Assembly (NCBI RefSeq): GCF_005239225.2
Contig: NC_133300.1
Span: forward strand, 11,313,875 to 11,377,874
Source of the DNA: Populus alba
Taxonomy: Eukaryota > Streptophyta > Magnoliopsida > Malpighiales > Salicaceae
Length of the DNA: 64,000 nt
Direction of reading: 5' to 3'
The notes beneath the pieces were generated by a model, which was not told the DNA's origin, made no database searches, and saw nothing but the letters and a program-made list of their open reading frames with translations. Below, piece after piece: positions 1-10,267 of the stretch. The translations under genes were made by a program, and so were the position numbers. Position 1 is the first letter of the stretch; each line of letters starts with the position of its first letter.

Positions 1-2270
1 GAAAAATTAGTAGTTGAATGCACAGTTCTATTATAAGCAAACTCAACAAAAGGCAAACATTCTTCCCAACTTTTCAAATTCTTTTGAATTACAGCACGTA
101 AAAGTTGGGATAATGTTCTATTCACTACCTCAGTTTGTCCATCTATTTGAGGATGGCATGTTGTCGAAAATAAGAGTTTAGTTCTCAACTTTTCCCATAA
201 GGTCTTCCAAAAGTAACTTAGGAACTTAACATCACGATCTGACACTATACTCTTAGGAATGCCATGCAAACATACAATCTCTCTAAAGAACAAGTCTGCG
301 ATATGAGATGCATCATCTGTTTTATGGCATGCAATGAAATACGTCATTTTAGAAAACCTATCAACCACAACAAAGATAAAGTCTCTACCTTTCTTTGACC
401 TAGGTAAACCTAAAACAAAGTCCATAGAGATATCCACCCAAGGTTCAGTAGGCACAGGTAGTGGTGTATATAGTCCATGCGGTTGTACTCTAGATTTTGC
501 CTTTCTACAAGCAATGCACTGTTCACAAATTCGTTGCACATCTCTTTTCATCTTTGGCCAATAGAAATGCTCATGCAATACATCCAAGGTTTTCGCAACC
601 CCAAAGTGACCCATTAAACCACCCCCATGTGCTTCACGAACAAGCAATTCACGCAAAGAACTAGCAGGAACACACAATCTATTCTCTTTGAACAAATAAC
701 CATCCATCAAATAAAACTTACCGAAAGTCGAATGTCCACATGCATTATAAATCTCAGCAAAGTCAAAGTCATTATCATACAATTCCTTCACATATTCAAA
801 ACCTAACAATCTAGTATTCATGGTGTGTAAAAGAACATACCTGCGCGAGAGTGCATCAGCTACAATGTTCTCTTTCCCTTGCTTATACTTGATTACGTAA
901 GGGAAAGTTTCAATGAATTCAACCCATTTTGCATGCCTCCTATTCAACTTACCTTGTCCTTTCAAATGTTTCAAGGACTCATGATCCGAATGGATTACGA
1001 ACTCTTTTGGCCACAAGTAATGCTGTCATGTCTCAAGTGCTCTTACCAATGCATAGAGTTCTTTATCGTAAGTTGGATAGTTCAAGGTCGCTCTACTTAA
1101 CTTCTCACTGAAATACGCAATAGGTCTCCGATCCTGCATCAAAACAGCACCTATTCCTATTCCAGACGCATCACATTCTATTTCAAATGCTTTCATAAAG
1201 TCAGGTAAACCCAAAACAGGTGCAGAACATAATTTCTCTTTCAAAAGAACAAATGCCAATTCTTGTTCCTCCCCCATTTAAACCCAACTGATTTTTTAAC
1301 AACTTCATTTAAAGGGGCAGCTATTGTATTGAAATCTTTCACAAAACGCCTGTAAAAACTAGCTAACCCATGAAAACTCCTTACCTCACTTACTGATTTA
1401 GGTGTAGGCCAATCCCGGATGGCCTTAACTTTTTCCTCATCCATCTCGATACCCTGTGCAGTTACAACATTGCCAAAAAAAACACAATTTTTTCCATGCA
1501 AAAGGCACACTTTGTAAAATTAGCATACAATTTCTCACTACGCAACACACTAAGTACATTACGCAAATGATCAAGATGCTCAGTTAAGTTCTTGCTATAT
1601 ATCAAAATGTCATCAAAATACACAACCACAAACTTACCTATAAATGCACGCAAAACATGATTCATTAAGCGCATAAATGTACTAGGTGCATTTGTAAGTC
1701 CAAACGACATTACTAACTATTCATACAAACCATGTTTAGTCTTAAATGCTGCTTTCCACTCATCACCTTCTTTCATCCTAATTTGATGGTACCCACTTTT
1801 CAAGTCAATTTTAGAGAAAATACAGGATCCATGTAACTCATCTAACATGTCATCAAGCCTAGGAATGGGTTGTCTATATTTTACCGTTATGTTGTTGATT
1901 GCCCAACAATCAACACACATCCTTCATGTTTCATCCTTCTTTGGCACAAGTAGCACGGGTACAGCACACGAGCTCATACTCTCATGAATGTAGCCCTTTT
2001 CCATCAACCCATCAACTTGCCTTTGAAGCTCCTTCGTCTCCTCGAAATTGCTTCTATAAGCTGGTCGGTTAGGAATTGAAGCTCCGGGTACGAAATCAAT
2101 CTGATGCTCTATCCCCCTCAATGGTGGTAATCCGCTAGGAGTATCGTCGGGGAACACATCATCAAATCCCTGCAACAAAGAAATAGCAACACTAGGCACA
2201 ATATGATCAAGATCATTAGTATTAAAGTAAGCCTCTTTGTACACAAGTAAGATCATTGGCTTGTTAGTGA
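1..2270 (-). pseudogene. Family A pol remnant (A0): integrase to RT N-terminus, minus strand
   Basis: Ty3/gypsy pol read leftwards from an RT N-terminal part ([17 protein letters not shown], near 2270) through the RT catalytic motif YFDDILIYS (about 1600-1640), RNase H ([16 protein letters not shown], about 1130-1180) and into integrase up to the window edge. It is broken: a Trp codon is TGA at 1924-1926, another Trp is TAG at 1717-1719, and frameshifts lie near 1460-1510 and 1240-1280. Both Trp-to-stop changes and an Arg-to-Trp change in the CVDCRAINN motif recur in A1 at 12067-14787, so the two are copies of one insertion. The upstream gag-PR half is missing because A3 starts at 2276. Confidence 0.9.
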
Positions 2271-2275
2271 AAAAT
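2271..2275. repeat. Target-site copy AAAAT at left edge of A3
   Basis: The same five bases flank both ends of A2 (14788-14792 and 22202-22206). The flank GTGAAAAAT followed by TGATGCGG is identical at A2, so A3 sits at the same position in the host element. The right-hand copy is missing because A3 is truncated. Confidence 0.85.
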
Positions 2276-2988
2276 TGATGCGGACCAGCCCAGAAACACC
2301 AGCAAGGACCCATTACATGTTCCAAATGGACCAATGACTCGGTCCAAGACAAAGACATTGAAAGACGCATTGAATGCATTGGTTTTGAAGGTTTCCACCA
2401 AGTCAGAATTGGTAGGACCATTGGAGTATCAAGAGGAGATCCTATTACATCTTATCCATCTGCAAGAGGGGTCCAATACAACCTTATTTGGGCCATGAGA
2501 TAAGGGCTTTATTTTATTTTGTTAGCTACAGCCCAAGGCTTGTTTGGGCTTAATTCATACTTTGTTTTAAGCTAGGATCCAAGGCTTGTTTGGATTAAGT
2601 TATGGGCTTTTTCATTTTAGGGTTTTGGGCCAGTTTTGAGTGGACCTCATATAAGTCCACATAAAGGGTCCATTAGGGTTAACTTTTCAAGAACTATTTA
2701 AACTCATGTAGGCCAAAATTTCAGCAGCTTTGATGATTATTATTCTGAATTTTTCAGTTTTAATGTGTGAGAGTGATTCTTGCATTCTTCAGTTCTTGAA
2801 CGAACTGAATCTGACTTATCGAAGATTAACTGGCTTCGTGGCGTCATTCTACTCATTCCAATAGTGTTGGTTCCTTGGGGCAGGTTTTCATTGTGTCGCA
2901 CTCATATCAGACCTATTTCGGCTTTCCGGGATTAGATCTCAATCTTGATTGTGGGTTGCGTGACCACGTGACCACGAGGTTCGCATCA
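2276..2988 (+). repeat. 5' LTR of A3 (713 bp)
   Basis: It begins TGATGCGGACC and ends GGTTCGCATCA, giving the short inverted termini TGATGCG/CGCATCA. The primer site follows two bases downstream. The first part of the LTR encodes the pol tail seen in other copies (motif GPMTRSKTKTLKDALNA), so pol would read into the 3' LTR. A TATA-like CTATTTAAAC lies at 2694-2703. Confidence 0.95.
2694..2703 (+). promoter_or_regulatory. TATA-like box in A3 LTR
   Basis: CTATTTAAAC lies about 290 bp before the LTR end and is conserved at 15210-15219 in A2. Its position suits a U3 promoter. No transcript start can be shown from sequence alone. Confidence 0.4.
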
Positions 2989-2990
2989 GT

Positions 2991-3002
2991 TGGTATCAGA
3001 GC
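2991..3002 (+). other. Primer-binding site (tRNA-iMet type) of A3
   Basis: TGGTATCAGAGC starts two bases after the LTR and matches the 3' end complement of plant initiator tRNA-Met, the usual primer of many plant LTR elements. The same motif sits after each family A LTR. Confidence 0.9.
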
Positions 3003-4177
3003 TAGGCTCCGAAACAAGGTCATATCATTCTGTTATTTTCGTTTTTTTTTTTTAGTGTCCCTTAAGTTTTTCAGTGTTTGCATCCATATTATTGTTCTTC
3101 GTGTCTGTGTCATATAAGCAAAAAAAAAAAAAAAAGTTTATATTTCATCTTGTTACTGTCTCTAATCATATCAGTTTGTTAAAAAGAAAAAAAAATCAGA
3201 AAGAAATAGAGAAAAGAGTGATTAGTTGAAATTTAAAGGATCATTTAATTTTTGCCGCTGAAACACAAATCTTGGTGAACCATAAGCAAACCACCTCGGA
3301 ATCAATTTAAACTTCCTATTCAGTCTATTGGGGGTGGGATCGCATGATATATCAAAGTTGGGCTTATTCTGATATTATTTGCTTGAGGTTTTAATTCGAG
3401 TTTCAATTCTGCCGCAAAACACTACTCTTAGTGAACCCTAGGTAAAACACCTTGGAATCTATTGAAACTTCATATTCTGAGTATTGGGTATGCTATTGCA
3501 CCACATATTAAATTTGGATGTATTTTGATATCGGCTTCTGGAGGTTTTAATTGGAGGTTCAATTCTGCCTCAAACTGATCATACAAGGGGTTTGGGTACC
3601 TAGACATTATAGAACAACCTATAAATTGAGTTTTGGTGTTTTCATAGTATTACAATACTAAATATTGAATTTGAGGTCATTTCGAGATCGTTTGGTCTGG
3701 GTTTCAATTCTGTTACGTAAAATTGCGTAATAGGTTAGATTTGCCTCAAGTTTCAAAACATGATCTTTGCTGTTTAGTTTTGTCCAAATATTTTTGTTTA
3801 TGCTATATTTGGATTATCTAGGAGTCAAGTAATTGTTTTCTTAACATTCGCTTCTGTTTTATTTCGTGTCTTCGTTTCGTCCACAATTCGTACGAATTTG
3901 CATTGCTACTCGCAAAATCATAATCCTAGTTTTGTTTTACTTTGTTTTCAGTATATTTATTGATTCTTGAGTCTGAAAATTATATTTAGAGTGCGTTGCG
4001 AAGGCTATTGACTTTGATTTGTTGATTTCAGTTCCTAAAGAACCAAAAGAAAGCAAGTTGTGAGGTAAAAGGCGTAGAGAGCTTAATAGAGTGAAAAGCC
4101 TTAATTTTTGTTTGTGTGATACACGAGAGGTGTGAGGATATATTTGTGCTACTGATCAAATTTTGCAGATTCAAAGA
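3003..4177 (+). other. A3 untranslated leader
   Basis: About 1.17 kb between primer site and gag with no coding signal. It contains poly-A/T tracts (3049-3060 and 3119-3136) and loosely repeated phrases (AATTCTGCCGC-like, GGTTTTAATT-like, CTTGGAATC-like) suggesting old internal duplications. Just before the gag ATG is TTTTGCAG, which resembles a splice acceptor; whether the leader is spliced is unknown. Confidence 0.75.
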
Positions 4178-4978
4178 ATGTCTGAAAATAACGAATCAGC
4201 GACACAAAACGTTGACGTAGCTTTCCAATTGCGATCCATAGGCCAGCAACTTGAGCTGTTGTCTAGGACGTACAAGGATCTGAAAGATGAGGTGAATTCG
4301 ATAAAGCAACAGAATTGTGGGGCTGATCGACGGGGAAATACGGTCCGTATGGCGGCACGGAATATCAGATCTGATTTTGAAGAGTTTGTGGAAGAAAACG
4401 CAGATGGGGGTGAAGATGACTATGATTTTGCATCAGCTGGCCAAGGAATCAGGTCTGGATCGAACAGGGCTAGGAGGAATGTGAATTTCCGTGGCATGAA
4501 CACTTATGAAGATATGGATGGGGACTTGGACACCATTAAACTGAAAATTCCTACCTTTCAAGGTAAAAACGATCCCGAGGCTTATTTGGAGTGGGAGAAA
4601 AAGGTAGATTGGATTTTTGATTGCCATAACTATTCTGAACAGAAAAATGTGAAATTGGTGATAATTGAGTTTACGGAGTATGCGTTGATTTGGTGGGATC
4701 AGATTGTGATAAGTAGGAGGAGGAATGGCAAGCGACCTGTTCAAACTTGGGGGGAGATGAAAGTCTTAATGAGGAGACGATTTGTGCCAAACCACTATTA
4801 TAGAGACTTATATCTGAAGCTTCAAAGTCTGAATCAAGGTTATAAGACAGTAGATGAATATCACAAAGAGATGGAGATAGCAATGATTCGGGCTAATGTT
4901 GTTGAGGATAAAGAAGCCACCATGGCTAGATTTCTTAATGGGTTGAATCGGGACATTGCTAATGTGGTTGAGCTATAG
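4178..4978 (+). CDS. A3 gag, N-terminal and capsid part
   Basis: Reads from ATG at 4178 (MSENNES) to an amber codon at 4976-4978, about 266 residues. It has a predicted coiled-coil-like N-terminus (LRSIGQQLELLSRTYKDLKDE), an acidic linker, then the retrotransposon gag domain ([56 protein letters not shown]). Relatives continue through this point with a Gln codon (CAG), so TAG looks like a C-to-T change. The same TAG is in A2 (17516-17518) and A1 (23434-23436). Gag forms the virus-like particle that packages element RNA in the cytoplasm. Confidence 0.9.
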   Translation: MSENNESATQNVDVAFQLRSIGQQLELLSRTYKDLKDEVNSIKQQNCGADRRGNTVRMAARNIRSDFEEFVEENADGGEDDYDFASAGQGIRSGSNRARRNVNFRGMNTYEDMDGDLDTIKLKIPTFQGKNDPEAYLEWEKKVDWIFDCHNYSEQKNVKLVIIEFTEYALIWWDQIVISRRRNGKRPVQTWGEMKVLMRRRFVPNHYYRDLYLKLQSLNQGYKTVDEYHKEMEIAMIRANVVEDKEATMARFLNGLNRDIANVVEL

Positions 4979-6091
4979 CACTATGTGGAGCTAGAGGACA
5001 TGGTTCACATGGCGACGAAGGTGGAGAGACAACTTAGGAGGGGGCATGCTCGGCCAGCGTTTAATTCGGGTTCGTCATCATCTTGGAAGCCGAATTTAAA
5101 GAGAGAGGGCACTGTCCGCCCAAGATCCTTTGGTCCTTCTAGAACTGAACCACCAAAGGCTAAAGTTGATGTCCCTACTGATGCCAAAGGTAAATCTGAA
5201 ACTCAACCTAAACGTACTCGTGATGTTAAATGTTTCAGGTGTCAGGGACATGGACATTATGCTTCAGAGTGTCCAAACAAGAGAATCATGATGATTAGAG
5301 ATAATGGTGATGTGGAATCTGAAAGTGACAGTTCTGATTGTGAAGGCATGCCACCATTGGAGGATAGTGATGGGGATGAGTTAGCATTACCGGTTGAGGA
5401 GTCCTTGGTTATAAGGCGAACACTTCAGGTTCAGGTCAAAGAAGATGATACTAATGAACAAAGGGAGAACATCTTCCATACGCGTTGTTACGTACAAAGA
5501 AAGGTGTGTGGTTTAATTATAGATAGTGGAAGCTGTGTTAATGTTTGCAGTGCCACCCTTGTTAGTAAACTGAATTTGTGTACTGCTAAGCATGCTAAAC
5601 CATATAGATTGCAATGGCTGAATGATAGTGGTGAAGTGAAAGTGACTAAACAGGCTGTGGTTCCATTTTCGATTGGGAAATATGTTGATGAAGTTCTGTG
5701 CGACGTGGTACCAATGCAAGCAAGTCACATCTTGTTGGGGAGACCATGGCAATATGATAGGAAGGCAATTCATGATGGGGTTAAAAATAGGTATACCATT
5801 GTAAAAGATGGTAAAACCATCACTCTTGTACCTCTTACACCCAAACAGGTGTATGATGATCAAATAAAGCTAAAAGTGAGCATGAGGCGATGGGGAGAGA
5901 AAATCAAGGTGAGGAACAAGGGGAGAGAAGACCATCAGATTCGGCTAGAACCCAAACCACTACAACCCATTCGGCCACCCATCCAAACACAAGCAAATAT
6001 TCGGCCAACACTCCAAACAAATCAAACCATTCGACCACAACTCAAAAACACCCAAATCTGGCCGAGAGTGGAGGTAAGACAAGAGGAGTGA
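4979..6091 (+). CDS. A3 gag nucleocapsid and aspartic protease
   Basis: Open from just after the amber stop (first ATG 4985) to 6091, about 370 residues. It has a CCHC zinc knuckle (CFRCQGHGHYASEC, about 5230-5275) with all four ligands, an acidic Ser/Asp stretch, then a retropepsin-like domain with the catalytic motif IIDSGSCVNV (5515-5545) and the flap/C-terminal motif HILLGRPWQYDR (5727-5760). The final ~75 residues overlap the pol frame and are low-complexity. The protease would cleave the polyprotein. This is the best-kept protease copy of family A in the window. Confidence 0.9.
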   Translation, partial: HYVELEDMVHMATKVERQLRRGHARPAFNSGSSSSWKPNLKREGTVRPRSFGPSRTEPPKAKVDVPTDAKGKSETQPKRTRDVKCFRCQGHGHYASECPNKRIMMIRDNGDVESESDSSDCEGMPPLEDSDGDELALPVEESLVIRRTLQVQVKEDDTNEQRENIFHTRCYVQRKVCGLIIDSGSCVNVCSATLVSKLNLCTAKHAKPYRLQWLNDSGEVKVTKQAVVPFSIGKYVDEVLCDVVPMQASHILLGRPWQYDRKAIHDGVKNRYTIVKDGKTITLVPLTPKQVYDDQIKLKVSMRRWGEKIKVRNKGREDHQIRLEPKPLQPIRPPIQTQANIRPTLQTNQTIRPQLKNTQIWPRVEVRQEE

Positions 6092-6615
6092 AGAAAGTCA
6101 GCAAGTGTGATGAGAATTGTGTGGAAAAACTAAAGAAACAACCCAATTTTTACGCTAGAGAGGGTGAGGTCAGATCTGCATTTTTCACTAACAAGCCAAT
6201 GATCTTACTTGTGTACAAAGAGGCTTACTTTAATACTAATGATCTTGATCATATTGTGCCTAGTGTTGCTATTTCTTTGTTGCAGGGATTTGATGATGTG
6301 TTCCCCGACGATACTCCTAGCGGATTACCACCATTGAGGGGGATAGAGCATCAGATTGATTTCATACCCAGAGCTTCAATTCCTAACCGACCAGCTTATA
6401 GAAGCAATCCCGAGGAGACGAAGGAGCTTCAAAGGAAAGTTGATGAGCTGATGGAAAAGGGCTACATTCGTGAGAGTATGAGCTCGTGTGCTGTACCCGT
6501 GCTACTTGTGCCAAAGAAGGATGGAACATGGAGGATGTGTGTTGATTGTCGGGCCATCAACAACATAACGGTAAAATATAGACATCCCATTCCTAGGCTT
6601 GATGACATAGATTAG
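5860..6615 (+). CDS. A3 pol: linker and RT N-terminus, -1 frame to protease
   Basis: This frame opens at 5860, overlaps the gag-protease frame by about 230 nt, and lies in the -1 frame. After a Thr/Asn/His-rich linker it enters [37 protein letters not shown], then [20 protein letters not shown] and [23 protein letters not shown]. It stops at TAG 6613-6615 where A2 has GAG; the frame is open again directly after. A2 shows the same overlap (18400-18632). No classical X-XXY-YYZ slippery heptamer is obvious. Confidence 0.85.
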   Translation, partial: SNKAKSEHEAMGRENQGEEQGERRPSDSARTQTTTTHSATHPNTSKYSANTPNKSNHSTTTQKHPNLAESGGKTRGVKKVSKCDENCVEKLKKQPNFYAREGEVRSAFFTNKPMILLVYKEAYFNTNDLDHIVPSVAISLLQGFDDVFPDDTPSGLPPLRGIEHQIDFIPRASIPNRPAYRSNPEETKELQRKVDELMEKGYIRESMSSCAVPVLLVPKKDGTWRMCVDCRAINNITVKYRHPIPRLDDID

Positions 6616-7836
6616 GTACATGGATCCTGTATTTTCTCTAAAATTGACTTGAAAAGTGGGTACCATCAAATTAGGATGAAAGAAGGTGATGAGTGGAAAA
6701 CAACATTTAAAACTAAACATGGTTTGTATGAATGGTTAGTAATGCCGTTTGGACTTACAAATGCACCTAGTACATTTATGCGCTTAATGAATCATGTTTT
6801 GCGTGCATTTATAGGTAAGTTTGTGGTTGTGTATTTTGATGACATTTTGATATATAGCAAGAACTTAACTGAGCATCTTGATCATTTGCGTAATGTACTT
6901 AGTGTGTTGCGTAGTGAGAAATTGTATGCTAATTTTACAAAGTGTGCCTTTTGCATGGAAAAAATTGTGTTTCCTGGCTATGTTGTAACTGCACAGGGCA
7001 TCGAGATGGATGAGGAGAAAGTTAAGGCCATCCGGGATTGGCCTACACCCAAATCGGTAAGTGAGGTAAGGAGTTTTCATGGGTTAGCTAGTTTTTACCG
7101 GCGTTTTGTGAAAGATTTCAGTACAATAGCTGCCCCTTTAAATGAAGTTGTTAAAAAATCAGTTGGGTTTAAATGGGGGGAGGAACAAGAATTGGCATTT
7201 GTTCTTTTGAAAGAGAAATTATGTTCTGCACCTGTTTTGGGTTTACCTGATTTTACAAAAGCATTTGAAATAGAATGTGATGCGTCTGGAATAGGAATAG
7301 GTGCTGTTTTGATGCAGGATCGGAGACCTATTGCGTATTATAGTGAGAAGTTAAATGGAGCGACCTTGAACTATCCCACTTACGACAAAGAACTCTATGC
7401 TTTGGTAAGAGCACTTGAGACATGGCAGCATTACTTGTGGCCAAAAGAGTTCGTAATCCATTCGGATCATGAGTCCTTGAAACATCTGAAAGGACAAGGT
7501 AAGTTGAATAGGAGGCATGCAAAATGGGTTGAATTCATTGAAACTTTTCCTTACGTAATCAAGTATAAGCAAGGGAAAGAGAACATCGTAGCTGATGCAC
7601 TCTCGCGCAGGTATGTTCTTTTACACACCATGAATACTAGATTGTTAGGTTTTGAATATGTGAAGGAATTGTATGATAATGATTCTGACTTTGCTGAGAT
7701 TTATAATGCATGTGGACATTCTGCTTTCGGTAAGTTTTATTTGATGGATGGTTATTTGTTCAAAGAAAATAGATTGTGTGTTCCTGCTAGTTCTTTGCGT
7801 GAATTGCTTGTTCGTGAAGCACATGGGGTGGTTTAA
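6616..7836 (+). CDS. A3 pol: RT core, RNase H and integrase N-terminus
   Basis: Same frame as the RT N-terminus, broken only by the stop at 6613. It contains [31 protein letters not shown], the catalytic YFDDILIYS (6832-6858), the thumb/connection [10 protein letters not shown], RNase H ([51 protein letters not shown]), then the start of the integrase zinc domain (VREAHG). It ends at TAA 7834-7836 where a G in the GGG LMGHFG context is missing, a one-base frameshift. Without it pol would continue. Confidence 0.92.
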   Translation, partial: VHGSCIFSKIDLKSGYHQIRMKEGDEWKTTFKTKHGLYEWLVMPFGLTNAPSTFMRLMNHVLRAFIGKFVVVYFDDILIYSKNLTEHLDHLRNVLSVLRSEKLYANFTKCAFCMEKIVFPGYVVTAQGIEMDEEKVKAIRDWPTPKSVSEVRSFHGLASFYRRFVKDFSTIAAPLNEVVKKSVGFKWGEEQELAFVLLKEKLCSAPVLGLPDFTKAFEIECDASGIGIGAVLMQDRRPIAYYSEKLNGATLNYPTYDKELYALVRALETWQHYLWPKEFVIHSDHESLKHLKGQGKLNRRHAKWVEFIETFPYVIKYKQGKENIVADALSRRYVLLHTMNTRLLGFEYVKELYDNDSDFAEIYNACGHSAFGKFYLMDGYLFKENRLCVPASSLRELLVREAHGVV

Positions 7837-8748
7837 TGGGTCACTTTGGGGTTGCGAAAACCTTGGATGTATTGCATGAGCATTTCTATTGGCCAAAGAT
7901 GAAAAGAGATGTGCAACGAATTTGTGAACATTGCATTGCTTTGTAGAAAGGCAAAATCTAGAGTACAACCGCATGGAGTAATATACACCACTACCTGTGC
8001 CTACTGAACCTTGGGTAGATATCTCTATGACTTTGTTTTAGGTTTAACCTAGGTCAAAGAAAGGTAGAGACTCTATCTTTGTTGTGGTAGATAGGTTTTC
8101 TAAAATGACGCATTTCATTGCATGCCATAAAACAGATGATGCATCTCATATCGCAGACTTGTTCTTTAGAGAGATTGTACGTTTGCAATGGCATTCCTAA
8201 GAGTATAGTGTCAGATCGTGATGTTAAGTTCCTTAGTTACTTTTGGAAGACCTTATGGGGAAAAGTTGGGAACTAAATCTTATTTTCGACAACATGCCCA
8301 TCCTCAAACAGAGGGACAAACATAGGCAGTGAATAGAACATTATCCCAACTTTACGTGCTGTAATTCAAAAGAATTTGAAAAGTTGGGAAGAATGTTTGC
8401 CTTTTGTTGAGTTTGCTTATAATAGAACTGTGCATTCAACTACTACTTTTTTCTCCTTTTTGAAATTGTTTATGGTTTTAATCCACTAACTCCTATGGAC
8501 TTAATTCCTTTACCTTTTGAAGAAAGGGTAAGTTTAGATGGTGAAAAGAAGGCAAAGATGGTGAGAGAACTCCATGAGGGAGTTCGACTACAAATAGAGA
8601 AAAAGAACAGACTTTACGCTTCTAAAGCAAATAAGGGACGTAAACTGGTTGTTTTCCAACCCGGTGATTGGGTATGGGTGCACATGCGTAAGGAATGATT
8701 TCCTAACCAAAGGAAATCAAAATTACAGCCTCGTGATGATGGTCCTTT
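7837..8748 (+). pseudogene. A3 integrase remnant, frameshifted
   Basis: Integrase in pieces: [21 protein letters not shown], a CxxC zinc pair, [41 protein letters not shown] and HPQT(D/E)GQT-like segments can be followed by changing frame several times. A readable frame at 8495-8698 covers the post-core region ([22 protein letters not shown] to GDWVWVHMRKE). At least five one- or two-base indels occur, many at homopolymers. The end is cut at the junction with family B at 8747-8748. Confidence 0.85.
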
Positions 8749-9117
8749 CTGTCATAGGAGCAACAATAGAGCTGAAGTCTTTCACAAATCGCCTGTAGAA
8801 AGAAGCTAAACCATGGAAACTCCTCACATCAGTGATACTAGCAGGTTTTGGCCAGTCTCGAATTGCCTCAATTTTCTCCTCATCAACTCTACCTCCCCTG
8901 CCAGAGATAATATATCCAAGAAACACGACACTTTGTGAGTTTCCCATACAACTTAGAATCTTGCAAAGTCTCAAACACAACTCTAAGATGCTTCACATGA
9001 TCGTCAAAGGTCTTGCTATACACTAGGATGTCGTCAAAATATACTACAACAAACAGCCCAATATACTTCCTCAAAACATGATTCTCCACCAAGGTAGTTG
9101 ACGCAACATTAGTGCAA
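8747..9117 (-). pseudogene. Family B RT fragment
   Basis: Minus-strand RT palm/thumb of family B ([18 protein letters not shown], then [12 protein letters not shown] and [17 protein letters not shown]), the same as the start of each unit in the array at 47907-62617. It carries the array's small deletion in the [13 protein letters not shown] region that shifts frame. It begins exactly at the TGATG start of the 461-bp segment at 9118. Confidence 0.88.
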
Positions 9118-9578
9118 TGATGTGCATCATGGGAATTATAATCCATCTCGTAAAGATGAATCTAATATATGCAAGAGGATTCAGATGGTCCAATGACAAG
9201 AGCGAGAGCGAAACAACTACAACGGGCCTTGACGAATCAAATTGCAATGATTGAAGCTGCGTCGGAGTTAAAAATTAGCAATCAGTTTGAAATTGGTTCA
9301 AGGGTGCTTATTTGCCTACAATTGGAACTTGGAGATGGGAAAAGCCCTTAATGGTTCTTTTCATGCTGGGCTACTTGTATTTGGATTGATAATGCAAGTG
9401 AAGGAATTGATGCTGTTTTACGGTCAGAACAGTAGATGATTTGAACCGAATTTGAAGTCATCAATGCATGTGAAAACACGATTTATGTAGGTAAAAAACT
9501 CAAGTTCAGAACGTGATCTTTTCTATATTGTCCAACCATGATTGCATTGGACTTTTGTGTCCATGACGCGCATCATCA
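9118..9578 (+). repeat. Family B 459-bp segment, copy S1
   Basis: Starts TGATGTGCATCATGGG and ends with the approximate inverse (CATGACGCGCATCATCA). The plus strand encodes a gypsy pol tail (NMQEDSDGPMTRARAKQL), opposite to the minus-strand pol on both sides. Eight copies occur in the window. This copy has extra bases near 9170 and 9490 relative to the others. Confidence 0.85.
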
Positions 9579-9767
9579 GCCCGGGTTGATAATGATTTTG
9601 TCCTCAAATCAGAATCGTCATCATCATCCAAGTACGGAGATAAGTCTTTCACATTAAAAGTAGCTGATACGTTGTAATCACCAGGAAGATCTACCTTATA
9701 CGCATTGTCATTCACCTTCTCTATAATATGAAATGGACCGTCAGCTCTTGGCATCAACTTGGACTTA
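9579..9767 (-). pseudogene. Family B post-integrase pol fragment, runs into gap
   Basis: Minus strand encodes [23 protein letters not shown] and [14 protein letters not shown], the C-terminal part of pol after the integrase core. It matches the array units and is cut by the N gap at 9768. Confidence 0.85.
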
Positions 9768-10267
9768 NNNNNNNNNNNNNNNNNNNNNNNNNNNNNNNNN
9801 NNNNNNNNNNNNNNNNNNNNNNNNNNNNNNNNNNNNNNNNNNNNNNNNNNNNNNNNNNNNNNNNNNNNNNNNNNNNNNNNNNNNNNNNNNNNNNNNNNNN
9901 NNNNNNNNNNNNNNNNNNNNNNNNNNNNNNNNNNNNNNNNNNNNNNNNNNNNNNNNNNNNNNNNNNNNNNNNNNNNNNNNNNNNNNNNNNNNNNNNNNNN
10001 NNNNNNNNNNNNNNNNNNNNNNNNNNNNNNNNNNNNNNNNNNNNNNNNNNNNNNNNNNNNNNNNNNNNNNNNNNNNNNNNNNNNNNNNNNNNNNNNNNNN
10101 NNNNNNNNNNNNNNNNNNNNNNNNNNNNNNNNNNNNNNNNNNNNNNNNNNNNNNNNNNNNNNNNNNNNNNNNNNNNNNNNNNNNNNNNNNNNNNNNNNNN
10201 NNNNNNNNNNNNNNNNNNNNNNNNNNNNNNNNNNNNNNNNNNNNNNNNNNNNNNNNNNNNNNNNNNN
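9768..10267. other. Assembly gap (500 N)
   Basis: Exactly 500 N, a placeholder length. The left flank is family B array sequence and the right flank is a T-run followed by host DNA, so an unknown amount of B array may be missing here. Confidence 0.98.

Larger units (their letters stand above)
2276..8748 (+). mobile_element. Family A Ty3/gypsy element A3, 3'-truncated
   Basis: It holds a 5' LTR (2276-2988), primer site, long leader, gag, protease, RT, RNase H and most of integrase, in the order gag-PR-RT-RH-IN of Ty3/gypsy elements. It ends inside the post-integrase part of pol at about 8747, where the sequence changes to minus-strand family B RT; the two share only TT at the join. No polypurine tract or 3' LTR is present. 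It matches A2 (14793-22201) along its length, including a shared one-codon deletion in the RT motif [11 protein letters not shown], but with scattered substitutions and indels. Confidence 0.9.

Noticed and set aside
2991..3002. Possible tRNA gene from the tRNA-like motif
   Set aside because: Only the 12-base primer-site match is present, next to an LTR; there is no cloverleaf.
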